This document shows, piece by piece, positions 24,577 through 32,156 of a stretch of DNA of 43,972 nt. Below the pieces are notes generated by a model, which was not told the DNA's origin, ran no database searches, and saw only the letters and a list, made by a program, of their open reading frames with translations. The DNA lies in NCBI GenBank assembly GCA_002344525.1, contig DDTJ01000105.1:1-43972 (forward strand), in the 5' to 3' direction. The stretch is from Akkermansiaceae bacterium UBA2367. Lineage in GTDB: Bacteria; Verrucomicrobiota; Verrucomicrobiia; Verrucomicrobiales; DEV007. The position numbers and the translations under genes are program-made. Position 1 is the first letter of the stretch, and each line of letters begins with the position of its first letter.

Positions 24577-27500
24577 ATGAATATGAAATACCCTCCAGCC
24601 ACCATGTTTCGCGCACTCCTTCTTGCCCTCGTGGCGTCAGTGTCCAGCCATGGCCAAAACGGGGTCGTCCCCCTCCCCGGAGGACGGACGATTCCCGCCC
24701 CTCGGGGCCATGTGGTGTTGTCCCCCGACGGCAAAGTCATCAAAACCGTGGAGAAAGCTGAAAACGTCGATGTCTCGGCCTACATCGAAACTGAGAATGG
24801 ACGGTTCTACATCACTACTTGGAGCTGGCAGAGATTCCAGAATCAAGGAATCCGACCGAATTTTGTGCGCATTATAGGTGACAAAGTCGAACCGAAAGGC
24901 GACCAAACGGCGGAAGCGGAGCTGGGACGTTTGTTGGAGATCGTACTGACCAGCGACCAGCCGGAGAAATACGCCGAGGGGACCGCCGCCGCGGAAAAAC
25001 TTCTGGAATTGGTCACCAAGTTGCTTGGTGCGAACCATCCCGAGACGGCGGGCTCCGCAGAATTGCTGGCCAATCTGTATCAGAAACAAGGCCGCTACGG
25101 AGAGGCCGAGCCGCTCCGTAGCCGCAGCTTGGAGATATTCGAGGAGCAGATGGGCGCGGACGACCCCAACACGGCGCGCGCCTTGAGTCATCTCGGCAGT
25201 CTGTATTACACCCAGGGCCGCTACGCCGAAGCCGAGCCGCTCTTCCGCCGCAGCGTGCAAATCCACGAGAAGCAATCGGGAGCGGACCATCCCGACACGG
25301 CGAACATCCTGAACAACTTGGCCAGTCTGTATCAAGCCCAAGGCCGCTACGATGAGGCTGAACCGCTTTTCCGCCGCAGCGTGCAAATCCACGAGAAGCA
25401 GTCGGGAGCGGACCATCTCGACACGGCGACTCCCTTGAACGGCTTGGCCGAGCTGTATCGATTCCAAGGCCGCTACGCCGAGGCCGAGCCGCTCTACCGT
25501 CGCAGCTTGGAGATATTCGAGAAGCAGGCTGGCAAGGACCATCTCTCCACGGCGACTTCCCTGAACAATTTGGCTTTGCTGTATCGACTCCTAGACCGCT
25601 ACGAGGAGGCCGAACCGTTCTTCCGCCGCAGCTTGGAGATCAAAGAGAGGAGGCTGGGCAAGGACCATCCGTCCACGGCGACTTCCTTGAACAACTTGGG
25701 TGGGCTTTACAAAGGCCAAGGTCGCTACGCCGAGGCCGAACCGCTCTACCGCCGCGGCTTTGAGATCATCGAGAAGCAGTTGGGGGCGGACCATCCCCAT
25801 ACGGCGGGTTCCCTGTACAACCTGGCCGCGCTGTATCAGATCCAAGGTCTCTACGGGAAGGCGGAGCCGCTGATGGAACGCGGTACGTCTTCTTCGGTGT
25901 CCCACTGGCGTGGCACGCTCGCCTACTTCAGCGAACGGGAATGCCTCGAGTTCCAGCGCAGCCAATATCCTTTGAACCCTCCCGGCAACCAAGGCTCCGG
26001 AAAACTTGCCGCCGAAGCCCAACTGCTTTTCAAAGGCGCCGTGATCGAGGCGATGAACGCCCGGCGCGTCGCCGAAGGGCAACTATCGCGGACGGAGCGG
26101 GGCCGGGGACTGCTCCGGCAACGCGAGTCGCTCCGTCCGCGCTACGAGAAGGCCGTGCTCCAACAGGGGCCGAGCAGTGACGAGGCGAAGGCCCTGCGAC
26201 AGCAACTGGAGGACTTGGACAAGCAGGCCACCACTTTGACCGGCGGCAGCATCCAAGCGGAAATTCTTCTTTCGGTGGGCTTGGAGTCCGTGCGTCAAGC
26301 CTTGCCCGAGAACGCCCGTTTGGTCGAAACCTTCCGCTACGATCACTTCGTCGATGCAAAAACCAAGGAACCCCGCTACGCCAGCACCCTCGTGGCACCA
26401 AGTGGCGACCCCGTCTTCCTCTCCCACGGCGACGCGAAATCCATCGAAGCCGCCATCCGAGTCTACCGCTCCCTCCTCGACGGCAGCCAGACCGACGCCT
26501 CCCCGGAGGCCCTGCGTGAAGCCGAAACCACCCTTTACACCCGCCTCCTCGCCCCGCTGGAGGAACACCTCTCCCCCGGCCAGACCGTGATTTTCAGCCC
26601 CGACGCCCAGCTCCACTTCATCCCGCTGGGTTTGCTGCGTGACGCCGAGGGCAAGGCCTTCGCCGAGAAATACCAAGTCCGCTACGTTTCCAGCGGTCGC
26701 GATCTGGTCAAGGAGGTGCCGTCCCGGAAAACCATGGGCCTCAAAGCCTTCGCCCTCGGCAATCCCGCCTACCGGGACAACGCCCCCATGCTCGCCCTCG
26801 CCGAGGCGGAGGCGGCCCAAGGCGACGCGGACCGAAACGCCCTCGCGAACAACCTGCGCTCGGGCATGGGGCAGGACAGCGGCAGCATCCAGTTCCGCCC
26901 TCTGCCCGGCACCGCGCGGGAGGTGGACAGCCTTTCCGCCCGGCTCAAAGAGAGCGGCTATCAGGTTGCCACCTTCAGCAGCAAGGACGCCACCGAGGCG
27001 GCGGTGAAGAACGGCATGGCGGGACACGATGTGATCCACCTCGCCACCCACGGCTTCTTCCTCAACGAACTGAAGACTACCGCCGACGACAATCCGCTCG
27101 CCAGCTTCGGTCAGGACGAACAGCGCCCCAAAGGCCCGGTGCAAAACCCCATGTTCCGCAGCGGCCTGGCCCTCGCCGGAGCGCAAAGCACCTTCAACTT
27201 GTGGAAAAGCGGACAGATCCCGCCCCCCGCCGCCGACGGCGTGCTGCTCGCCGCCGAACTGACTGGGATCGACCTGCGCGGCACCGACCTCGTCGTCCTG
27301 AGCGCCTGCGAAACGGCTTCGGGCGAATCCCTCGACGGCGAAGGCGTCATGGGCCTGCGCCGCGCCCTGAACGCGGCAGGAGCCACCAACGTCGTGATGA
27401 CCCTGTGGCCCGTGGACGACGTGGCGACGGTGGAGGTGATGGAGGTTTTCTACCAGAAATACCTCTCCGGCGTCCCCGCTGCCAAAGCCATGGCCGAGAC

Positions 27501-27603
27501 GCGGCGCGAACTGCTGCCGCAATGGATCGCGGAACACGGCGAAGTGAAGGCCCTGTCGCGGCTTGCGCCGTTTCTTTGCACCAGTTTGGGGGCGGTGGAG
27601 TGA
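24577..27603 (+). CDS. Secreted TPR-repeat CHAT-domain (caspase-like) protein
   Basis: About 1008 residues. A signal-like leader (MNMKYPPATMFRALLLALVASVSSHGQ) is followed by a short unique region. Seven clear 42-residue TPRs of the kinesin-light-chain type come next (about 155-440; core YxxQGRYAEAEPLxRRSLEI), then a helical linker and a C-terminal CHAT domain (about 660-1005). The CHAT catalytic pair is intact: His825 in DVIHLATHGFFLNE and Cys911 in VVLSACETASGE. CHAT domains are caspase/separase-related proteases; TPR-CHAT proteins elsewhere act as effector proteases gated by partner binding. Here the leader suggests export, and no obvious sensor or substrate gene is adjacent. The start (24577, 24583 or 24604) is uncertain, since none has a clear ribosome-binding site. 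Confidence 0.85.
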   Translation: MNMKYPPATMFRALLLALVASVSSHGQNGVVPLPGGRTIPAPRGHVVLSPDGKVIKTVEKAENVDVSAYIETENGRFYITTWSWQRFQNQGIRPNFVRIIGDKVEPKGDQTAEAELGRLLEIVLTSDQPEKYAEGTAAAEKLLELVTKLLGANHPETAGSAELLANLYQKQGRYGEAEPLRSRSLEIFEEQMGADDPNTARALSHLGSLYYTQGRYAEAEPLFRRSVQIHEKQSGADHPDTANILNNLASLYQAQGRYDEAEPLFRRSVQIHEKQSGADHLDTATPLNGLAELYRFQGRYAEAEPLYRRSLEIFEKQAGKDHLSTATSLNNLALLYRLLDRYEEAEPFFRRSLEIKERRLGKDHPSTATSLNNLGGLYKGQGRYAEAEPLYRRGFEIIEKQLGADHPHTAGSLYNLAALYQIQGLYGKAEPLMERGTSSSVSHWRGTLAYFSERECLEFQRSQYPLNPPGNQGSGKLAAEAQLLFKGAVIEAMNARRVAEGQLSRTERGRGLLRQRESLRPRYEKAVLQQGPSSDEAKALRQQLEDLDKQATTLTGGSIQAEILLSVGLESVRQALPENARLVETFRYDHFVDAKTKEPRYASTLVAPSGDPVFLSHGDAKSIEAAIRVYRSLLDGSQTDASPEALREAETTLYTRLLAPLEEHLSPGQTVIFSPDAQLHFIPLGLLRDAEGKAFAEKYQVRYVSSGRDLVKEVPSRKTMGLKAFALGNPAYRDNAPMLALAEAEAAQGDADRNALANNLRSGMGQDSGSIQFRPLPGTAREVDSLSARLKESGYQVATFSSKDATEAAVKNGMAGHDVIHLATHGFFLNELKTTADDNPLASFGQDEQRPKGPVQNPMFRSGLALAGAQSTFNLWKSGQIPPPAADGVLLAAELTGIDLRGTDLVVLSACETASGESLDGEGVMGLRRALNAAGATNVVMTLWPVDDVATVEVMEVFYQKYLSGVPAAKAMAETRRELLPQWIAEHGEVKALSRLAPFLCTSLGAVE

Positions 27604-27630
27604 GAATGGAGGATACACGAAGCGAAAAAC

Positions 27631-27710
27631 CCGTAGAGAAGCTCGTGAGAGCTTCTCTACGGTCGGCGTTTCGAGGGACGCTCGTCGAAGTTCTCACGAA
27701 CTTCGCTACG
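27631..27710. repeat. Dispersed repeat, 'TTCTCACGAA / GTAGAGAAG' family, second locus
   Basis: CCGTAGAGAAGCTC (27631-27644), GTGA and GAGCTTCTCTACGG (27649-27662) form a perfect 14-bp hairpin 28 bases after the CHAT gene stop. CGAAGTT-CTCACG-AACTTCG follows at 27686-27705. Both modules and the linking GGACGCTCGTCGAA also occur at 9050-9180. The first hairpin may also act on the 3' end of the CHAT mRNA, though no U-run follows. Confidence 0.7.
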
Positions 27711-27839
27711 GTTTCGGTTCCGACTGGAGGGTTACCGATACCCCGAATCAGCGAAGATCAGCGCCAATCAGCGGTCGCCGGAGGCCCAACCGCCTCGAAA
27801 CATTCGGATTTCGAGCTTCGGGCTTCGAGTTTCCGCCAC

Positions 27840-28610
27840 TCACCGTGGCTTCAGCACGTAGTTCACGCAGGTCTCTCCGGGCTGCCACGGCTGCAAGCGA
27901 CCGTCGTGCAGAGTGTGGACCTCGTAGTCGAGTTCCTTCACCAGCTCAAGGAACTTCGTGCCGTGGCCACCGGAGTCGAGAGGGTCGTTCACTTCGACGA
28001 GCAGGGTGGGGCGGTGGCGGGATAGGGTGTGCCGCGCTCCCGAAAAGACCTCGATCTCGTGCCCTTCGACGTCGCATTTGATGAAATCGATCCGTTCGAG
28101 GCCGTGGCGGTCGCAGAAGTCGTCGAGGGTGCAGGTCTCCACCCGGAGGGCCTTGCCGGACGGAGCTTCGCCGGGAGCGGCAGTGTCTCCGGCGAGGGAG
28201 GCCTCGTAGTGGTTCAGGGTCCCGTCCTCGCGCACGGGGATGACCATTTCCGACACGCCGCTGCGGTCGGAGAGGGCTAGGCGGAACAAACCGACATTCT
28301 CCAACCCGAGGGCGGAGCAACTGCCTTCCAGCACCTCGAACATGTCCCCGGTCGGCTCGAAGGAGAAGACCCTGCCCTCTTTCCCCACCGACTCAGAGAG
28401 GAAGCGGGTGAACAAGCCGAAATTCGCCCCGATGTCGAGGACGGTGTCCCCCGGTTTCGTGAGCAAGGCGATCACCGCGAGATCGGGTTCGTCGGTGATC
28501 TGCGCCCGCTGAAGCTTGCGCCGGTAGTGGAGGCGGCGCAGGGCCGACTGGAGCCGCGACGGGAGCTTGGCGGCGAGGCGTTTGACGAGTTGCTTCGGGG
28601 CGGAGGCCAT
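27840..28610 (-). CDS. FkbM-family SAM-dependent methyltransferase
   Basis: 256 residues. The SAM-binding motif I is DTVLDIGANFGLFTRFLSE; the family-specific FIKCDVEGHEIEVFSGA and PTLLVEVND follow. FkbM proteins O-methylate sugars or other small molecules and are often linked to surface glycans; the substrate here is unknown. It follows ftsB by 28 bases as the last gene of the eno-ftsB-fkbM set. The ATG at 28610 (MASAPKQLVKRLAAKL) is preferred; an upstream in-frame extension to 28649 overlaps the 3' end of ftsB by 11 bases. Confidence 0.85.
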   Translation of the reverse strand: MASAPKQLVKRLAAKLPSRLQSALRRLHYRRKLQRAQITDEPDLAVIALLTKPGDTVLDIGANFGLFTRFLSESVGKEGRVFSFEPTGDMFEVLEGSCSALGLENVGLFRLALSDRSGVSEMVIPVREDGTLNHYEASLAGDTAAPGEAPSGKALRVETCTLDDFCDRHGLERIDFIKCDVEGHEIEVFSGARHTLSRHRPTLLVEVNDPLDSGGHGTKFLELVKELDYEVHTLHDGRLQPWQPGETCVNYVLKPR

Positions 28611-28638
28611 GGGCGGTTGACGGTGGAGGGGGGATGGC

Positions 28639-29007
28639 TCACCGTTCACCGTCCCGCTCGATGCGGACGATATGCTCGCCTGCGCGCTGGAGGTTGAGGC
28701 GGTCGCGGGCGACGGTCTCTAGGTAGTCTTTGTCGGTTTTGAGAAGACGGTGCTCCTGCCGAAGACGGACGACGCGGGCCTCCCTCTCGTCGCGGATCTG
28801 CTCCATCCGCTTCCTCTCGGCCTCCAACTCGTCGCGGCGGTTCAACTCGGGGCCGAAGAGCTTCGCTGCGGCGAGGACGAGGAGGACGTAGATGACGGCC
28901 TCCATCACGCGCGAGAGCCGTTTCCAGAAGCTGGCGCGAGGCTTCCCCTCCGCTCCGGCGAAGTGGAGGGAGAACTCGGGTTGGTCTCGGAATTCCGGAT
29001 CGCGCAT
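28639..29007 (-). CDS. ftsB: FtsB/DivIC-family septum formation initiator
   Basis: 122 residues. A cytoplasmic N-terminus of about 30 residues, one membrane helix (AVIYVLLVLAAAKLFG) and a coiled coil (RRDELEAERKRMEQIRDEREARVVRLRQEHRLLKTDKDYLETVARDRLNL) give the FtsB/DivIC layout. The ending YLETVARDRLNLQRAGEHIVRI is the conserved FtsB tail. The protein joins FtsL and FtsQ in the divisome. It lies 18 bases downstream of eno, a conserved neighbourhood in many bacteria. Confidence 0.85.
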   Translation of the reverse strand: MRDPEFRDQPEFSLHFAGAEGKPRASFWKRLSRVMEAVIYVLLVLAAAKLFGPELNRRDELEAERKRMEQIRDEREARVVRLRQEHRLLKTDKDYLETVARDRLNLQRAGEHIVRIERDGER

Positions 29008-29025
29008 GGTGGGGTGGGGGCGCGG

Positions 29026-30312
29026 TCAGACCCGCAGCTTGCCGCCGTAGATGGCGTCGTCGCCCAGTTCCTCCTCGATGCGGAGAAGCTGGTTGTATTT
29101 CGCGACCCGGTCGGAGCGGCTCAGCGACCCGGTCTTGATCTGCCCGGCGTTCGTGGCCACGGCGATGTCGGCGATGGTGCTGTCCTCGGTCTCGCCGGAG
29201 CGGTGGCTGATGACGCTGGTGTAGCGGTTCTCCTTGGCCAGCTCGATGGCGTCGAGGGTCTCGGTGAGCGAGCCGATCTGGTTCACCTTCACGAGGATGG
29301 AGTTCGCCACGCCGAGGTCGATGCCTTTGCGGAGGAAGCTCGTGTTCGTGACGAAGAGGTCGTCGCCGACGAGCTGGGTCTTGTCGCCCATCTTCTCGGT
29401 GAGCAGCTTCCAGCCGTCCCAGTCGTTCTCGTCGCAGCCGTCCTCGATGGAGATGAGGGGGTATTTGCTTTGCAGTTCGATGTAGTAGTCGACCAGTTCG
29501 GCGGCGGTCTTCTCGGATTTGTCCGATTTCTTGAAAACATATTTGCCCTTCTCCTTGTCGTAGAACTCGGACGAGGCCACGTCGAGAGCGATGAAGATCT
29601 CCTCGCCGAACTTGTAGCCCGCCTTTTCCACGGCTTGGCCGATGGCGTCGAGGGCGTCGAAAGCGGAGTCGAGGTTCGGGGCGAAGCCGCCCTCGTCGCC
29701 GACGGTGGTGGTGAGGCCGCGGTCCTTCAGCACCTTCTTCAGGGCGTGGAAGATCTCACAGCCCTGACGCAGCGCCTCGCGGAAGCTGGGGGCGCCCTTC
29801 GGCACGATCATGAACTCCTGGAAGTCGATGGGGGCGTCGGAGTGGGCGCCGCCGTTGATGATGTTCATCATCGGCACGGGGAGGACCTTCGCGTTCGGCC
29901 CGCCGATGTATTTGTAGAGGGGCAGGCGCAACTGGTTCGCCGCCGCGTGGGCCGCCGCGAGGGAGACGCCGAGGATGGCGTTGGCCCCGACGTTCTTCTT
30001 GTTGGGCGAGCCGTCGATCTGGAGCATCAGCTTGTCGATGGAGGTCTGCTCCGTCGCGTCGAGGCCGACGAGTTCCGGCCCCAGCTTCTCGTTGACCGCC
30101 TCGACTGCCTTGGACACGCCTTTCCCGAGGTAGTGGGAGGCGTCACCGTCGCGCAGTTCCCAAGCCTCGTGCTCGCCCGTGCTGGCGCCGCTCGGGACCG
30201 CGGCCCGGCCGATCGCGCCGCCGTCCAGTTCGACATCGACTTCGACGGTGGGGTTGCCCCGGGAATCGATGATTTCGCGGGCCCGGATGTTGGTGATGGT
30301 CGTCTCAAGCAT
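29026..30312 (-). CDS. eno: Enolase
   Basis: 428 residues, full length. It converts 2-phosphoglycerate to phosphoenolpyruvate in glycolysis. The N-terminus ITNIRAREIIDSRGNPTVEVDVEL, metal ligands in SSEFY, SIEDGCDENDWDGW and GDDLFVTN, the active-site Lys in ILVKVNQIGSLTET and the signature SHRSGETEDSTIADIAVATNAGQIKTGS are all present. It is the first gene of a minus-strand set with ftsB and fkbM. An AT-rich stretch upstream (30340-30380) with TATATT on the minus strand could hold the promoter. Confidence 0.97.
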   Translation of the reverse strand: MLETTITNIRAREIIDSRGNPTVEVDVELDGGAIGRAAVPSGASTGEHEAWELRDGDASHYLGKGVSKAVEAVNEKLGPELVGLDATEQTSIDKLMLQIDGSPNKKNVGANAILGVSLAAAHAAANQLRLPLYKYIGGPNAKVLPVPMMNIINGGAHSDAPIDFQEFMIVPKGAPSFREALRQGCEIFHALKKVLKDRGLTTTVGDEGGFAPNLDSAFDALDAIGQAVEKAGYKFGEEIFIALDVASSEFYDKEKGKYVFKKSDKSEKTAAELVDYYIELQSKYPLISIEDGCDENDWDGWKLLTEKMGDKTQLVGDDLFVTNTSFLRKGIDLGVANSILVKVNQIGSLTETLDAIELAKENRYTSVISHRSGETEDSTIADIAVATNAGQIKTGSLSRSDRVAKYNQLLRIEEELGDDAIYGGKLRV

Positions 30313-30487
30313 GGTGGGATGTCTCGTTTAGTTTGCGGTTGTTTTGGAAATCTTCAATATAAAAACAACTGAAATTATTGCTGTTCCAAGCATTTGAAGA
30401 GGTCGGGTCTTCTAAGCGAAACGGAGTCATTTGCAAGCAGCAAACTTGCCATTCCGCCTTGTGGTCGGGGGGATCGGGCGCGGGATC

Positions 30488-30572
30488 TTGGAGTGAGGCG
30501 GCATGACGCCGCTTTCCCCACAGGGCGACATGTCGCCCCGGAACAAAGCGCGGACATGTCCGCGCACTCCAA
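30488..30572. repeat. Compound palindromic repeat (REP-like), copy 2
   Basis: Bounded by TTGGAGTG and CACTCCAA, with the same three hairpins as 5342-5425: GGCGGCATGACGCCGC-like, GGGCGACATGTCGCCC, and GCGCGGACATGTCCGCGC. The central arms are shorter than in copy 1 (flanks CCCCACA and CGGAACA no longer pair). It lies between the end of the zinc-ribbon gene and eno. Confidence 0.8.
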
Positions 30573-30591
30573 ATGTTGTCGCATCGACGCA

Positions 30592-31239
30592 TCACCGCTG
30601 CCCCCACGGGAGGACGCCACGGAGTCTCTCTTGGAAAAGAACCAGCGCGAGAAGGAGCAGGATGGTGATGCCGAGACTGACGTAGCCGATGATGAGGCCG
30701 ATCGCGCCGAGGGTGTGGCCGGGGGCGGGCTGGACCGGGCTGTGGCGGGCCTTGGCGAGGGCGGTGTGCCCGCAGATGATCGCCAGCGGGGCGAAGACCG
30801 GGCCACCCACGCAGGTGACGATGCTGAGCACGGCGCTGACGATGGAGACCGCCCCCCAAATCGGCGAAGGCGGCAGGTCGGGACCGTCGTCCTCGTCCTC
30901 TTTCGCTTTGTCCTTGCTCGCAGGCTCGGGATCGATTGCGGCACGGGCAGACCAAGCGGCGACCTCCGCTCCCGGTTCGAGCCCGGCGGCGGGAGGCGTG
31001 GAAGTCTCCCGAGGGGGGGCGGCGTCCGGTCTCTCCTCGGCGGGCACGGGCGTCGGAGCCTCCTTCGGCGGCATCTCCGGGGGGACGGGGAGGGGATGGA
31101 GCGGGTCGTCGGGCGGCCTCTGGCCGGGGAAACGGATGTCCGACGAGCAGACCGGGCATTCCACCGTGGTTCCGTAAAAGCTCTCGTCGCCGGACACTTT
31201 CTGTCCGCATTTCGGGCATGCCACTTTGATCGTCGCCAT
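30592..31239 (-). CDS. Zinc-ribbon membrane protein with DUF4190-like domain
   Basis: 215 residues. An N-terminal zinc ribbon has CPKCG (about residues 7-11) and CPVCSS. A long proline-, glutamate- and alanine-rich linker (about 35-125) follows. The C-terminus has two membrane helices (AVSIVSAVLSIVTCVGGPVFAPLAIICGHTALAKA and LGAIGLIIGYVSLGITILLLLALVLF) in the DUF4190 pattern, including the conserved GHxAL. The role is unknown. The ATG at 31239 (MATIKVACPKCG) puts the ribbon at the N-terminus. Confidence 0.75.
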   Translation of the reverse strand: MATIKVACPKCGQKVSGDESFYGTTVECPVCSSDIRFPGQRPPDDPLHPLPVPPEMPPKEAPTPVPAEERPDAAPPRETSTPPAAGLEPGAEVAAWSARAAIDPEPASKDKAKEDEDDGPDLPPSPIWGAVSIVSAVLSIVTCVGGPVFAPLAIICGHTALAKARHSPVQPAPGHTLGAIGLIIGYVSLGITILLLLALVLFQERLRGVLPWGQR

Positions 31240-31407
31240 CGGCAGGGTTCGGGGTTTGCGCTCGCGCCGCACTAGGGAAGCCGAAACCCGCCGCGCTGCA
31301 AATAATATTCGCGATTCCCTCGGTCACCGGAGTCTTCGCCGACACCGGCCATGAGGGAGGGGATGTGGCCGAAGCGTCGAGAGGGTGCCACAGATCGCTT
31401 GAATTCA

Positions 31408-31427
31408 GCATATTCATGCCGCATATT
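31408..31427 (+). promoter_or_regulatory. Direct repeat upstream of vapB, candidate autoregulatory site
   Basis: GCATATT occurs at 31408-31414 and again at 31421-31427, 13 bases apart, ending six bases before the vapB start. The spacing of roughly one helical turn and the position fit an operator for the antitoxin-toxin complex, but nothing else supports it. Confidence 0.3.
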
Positions 31428-31432
31428 TGTGC

Positions 31433-31684
31433 ATGAGAACCACGATGGTGATCGAAGACGAACTCGTTGTCTCGGCCAAGAAGCTTGCGGCGGAGAGGGG
31501 GTGCAGCCTCAGCGCCTTGGTCGGAGACGCGCTGCGCGCTCTGCTTGACAAGGGCGAGCGGCCCGCCATTAGCCATCCTTTTCGGCTCCCCGTGTTCGAC
31601 GGAGGCGGCAGGAGGGTCGATACCCCACCGTCGGATTTCAGGAAACTGGCGGAGGATGACGAATTGAACGCGTTCCGCCAATGA
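31433..31684 (+). CDS. vapB: VapB-type antitoxin
   Basis: 83 residues. The N-terminal RTTMVIEDELVVSAKKLAAERGCSLSALVGDALRALL is a ribbon-helix-helix DNA-binding domain. The C-terminal part (FRLPVFDGGGRRVDTPPSDFRKLAEDDEL) should wrap the toxin. It overlaps the PIN toxin gene by 4 bases (ATGA), the standard coupling of antitoxin then toxin. The ATG at 31433 is preferred over the upstream TTG. Confidence 0.87.
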   Translation: MRTTMVIEDELVVSAKKLAAERGCSLSALVGDALRALLDKGERPAISHPFRLPVFDGGGRRVDTPPSDFRKLAEDDELNAFRQ

Positions 31685-32115
31685 CCCTTTTCGATGTCAA
31701 TGTGCTGATCTATGCCCATCGCGCCGATCAGCAGCATCACGCCTTCTACCGCGAATTTCTTGAAGGCCTCGCGAGCGGGCCGCAACCATTCGGCCTTTCG
31801 ATCCTGACCGCCGTCGGGTTCGTGCGGATCGTGACCCATCCGGGTTTTCCCAATGGCCCGACCCCGCTCCCGCAAGCCATCTCGGTCGTTGAAAGTCTCG
31901 CCCAACTCGACTATTGCCGCTGGCTCCTTCCAAGCCGCCGGAACTGGGAGATCACTCGCGAGCTATGCTCGAAGTGTGCTTGCATGGGCAAGCAGGTCGC
32001 CGACGCTCAGCACGCCGCCATCGCCATCGAGCACGCCGCCGAGTGGGTGACACGGGACACGGATTTCCGGCGCTTCGAAAAGCAAGGGCTGCGGCTGCGC
32101 CTCTTGGAGCCGTGA
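31681..32115 (+). CDS. vapC: VapC-type PIN-domain ribonuclease toxin
   Basis: 144 residues. PIN-domain acidic residues are visible in LFDVNVLIYAH (Asp5), in VADAQHAAIA and in TRDTDFRRF. The family cleaves tRNA or rRNA when freed from VapB, arresting translation. Gene order, the 4-base overlap and lengths match a complete type II toxin-antitoxin pair. It is followed 41 bases later by a phospholipase-D-type nuclease gene, which may be an unrelated cargo. Confidence 0.9.
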   Translation: MTLFDVNVLIYAHRADQQHHAFYREFLEGLASGPQPFGLSILTAVGFVRIVTHPGFPNGPTPLPQAISVVESLAQLDYCRWLLPSRRNWEITRELCSKCACMGKQVADAQHAAIAIEHAAEWVTRDTDFRRFEKQGLRLRLLEP

Positions 32116-32156
32116 GAGGCAAGAAGAAGACGGGGAAGGGCGATGGATTCCGATCA

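Noticed and set aside
27631..27662. Hairpin after the CHAT gene as an intrinsic terminator
   Set aside because: No U-run follows on either strand and the same palindrome is part of a dispersed repeat family.
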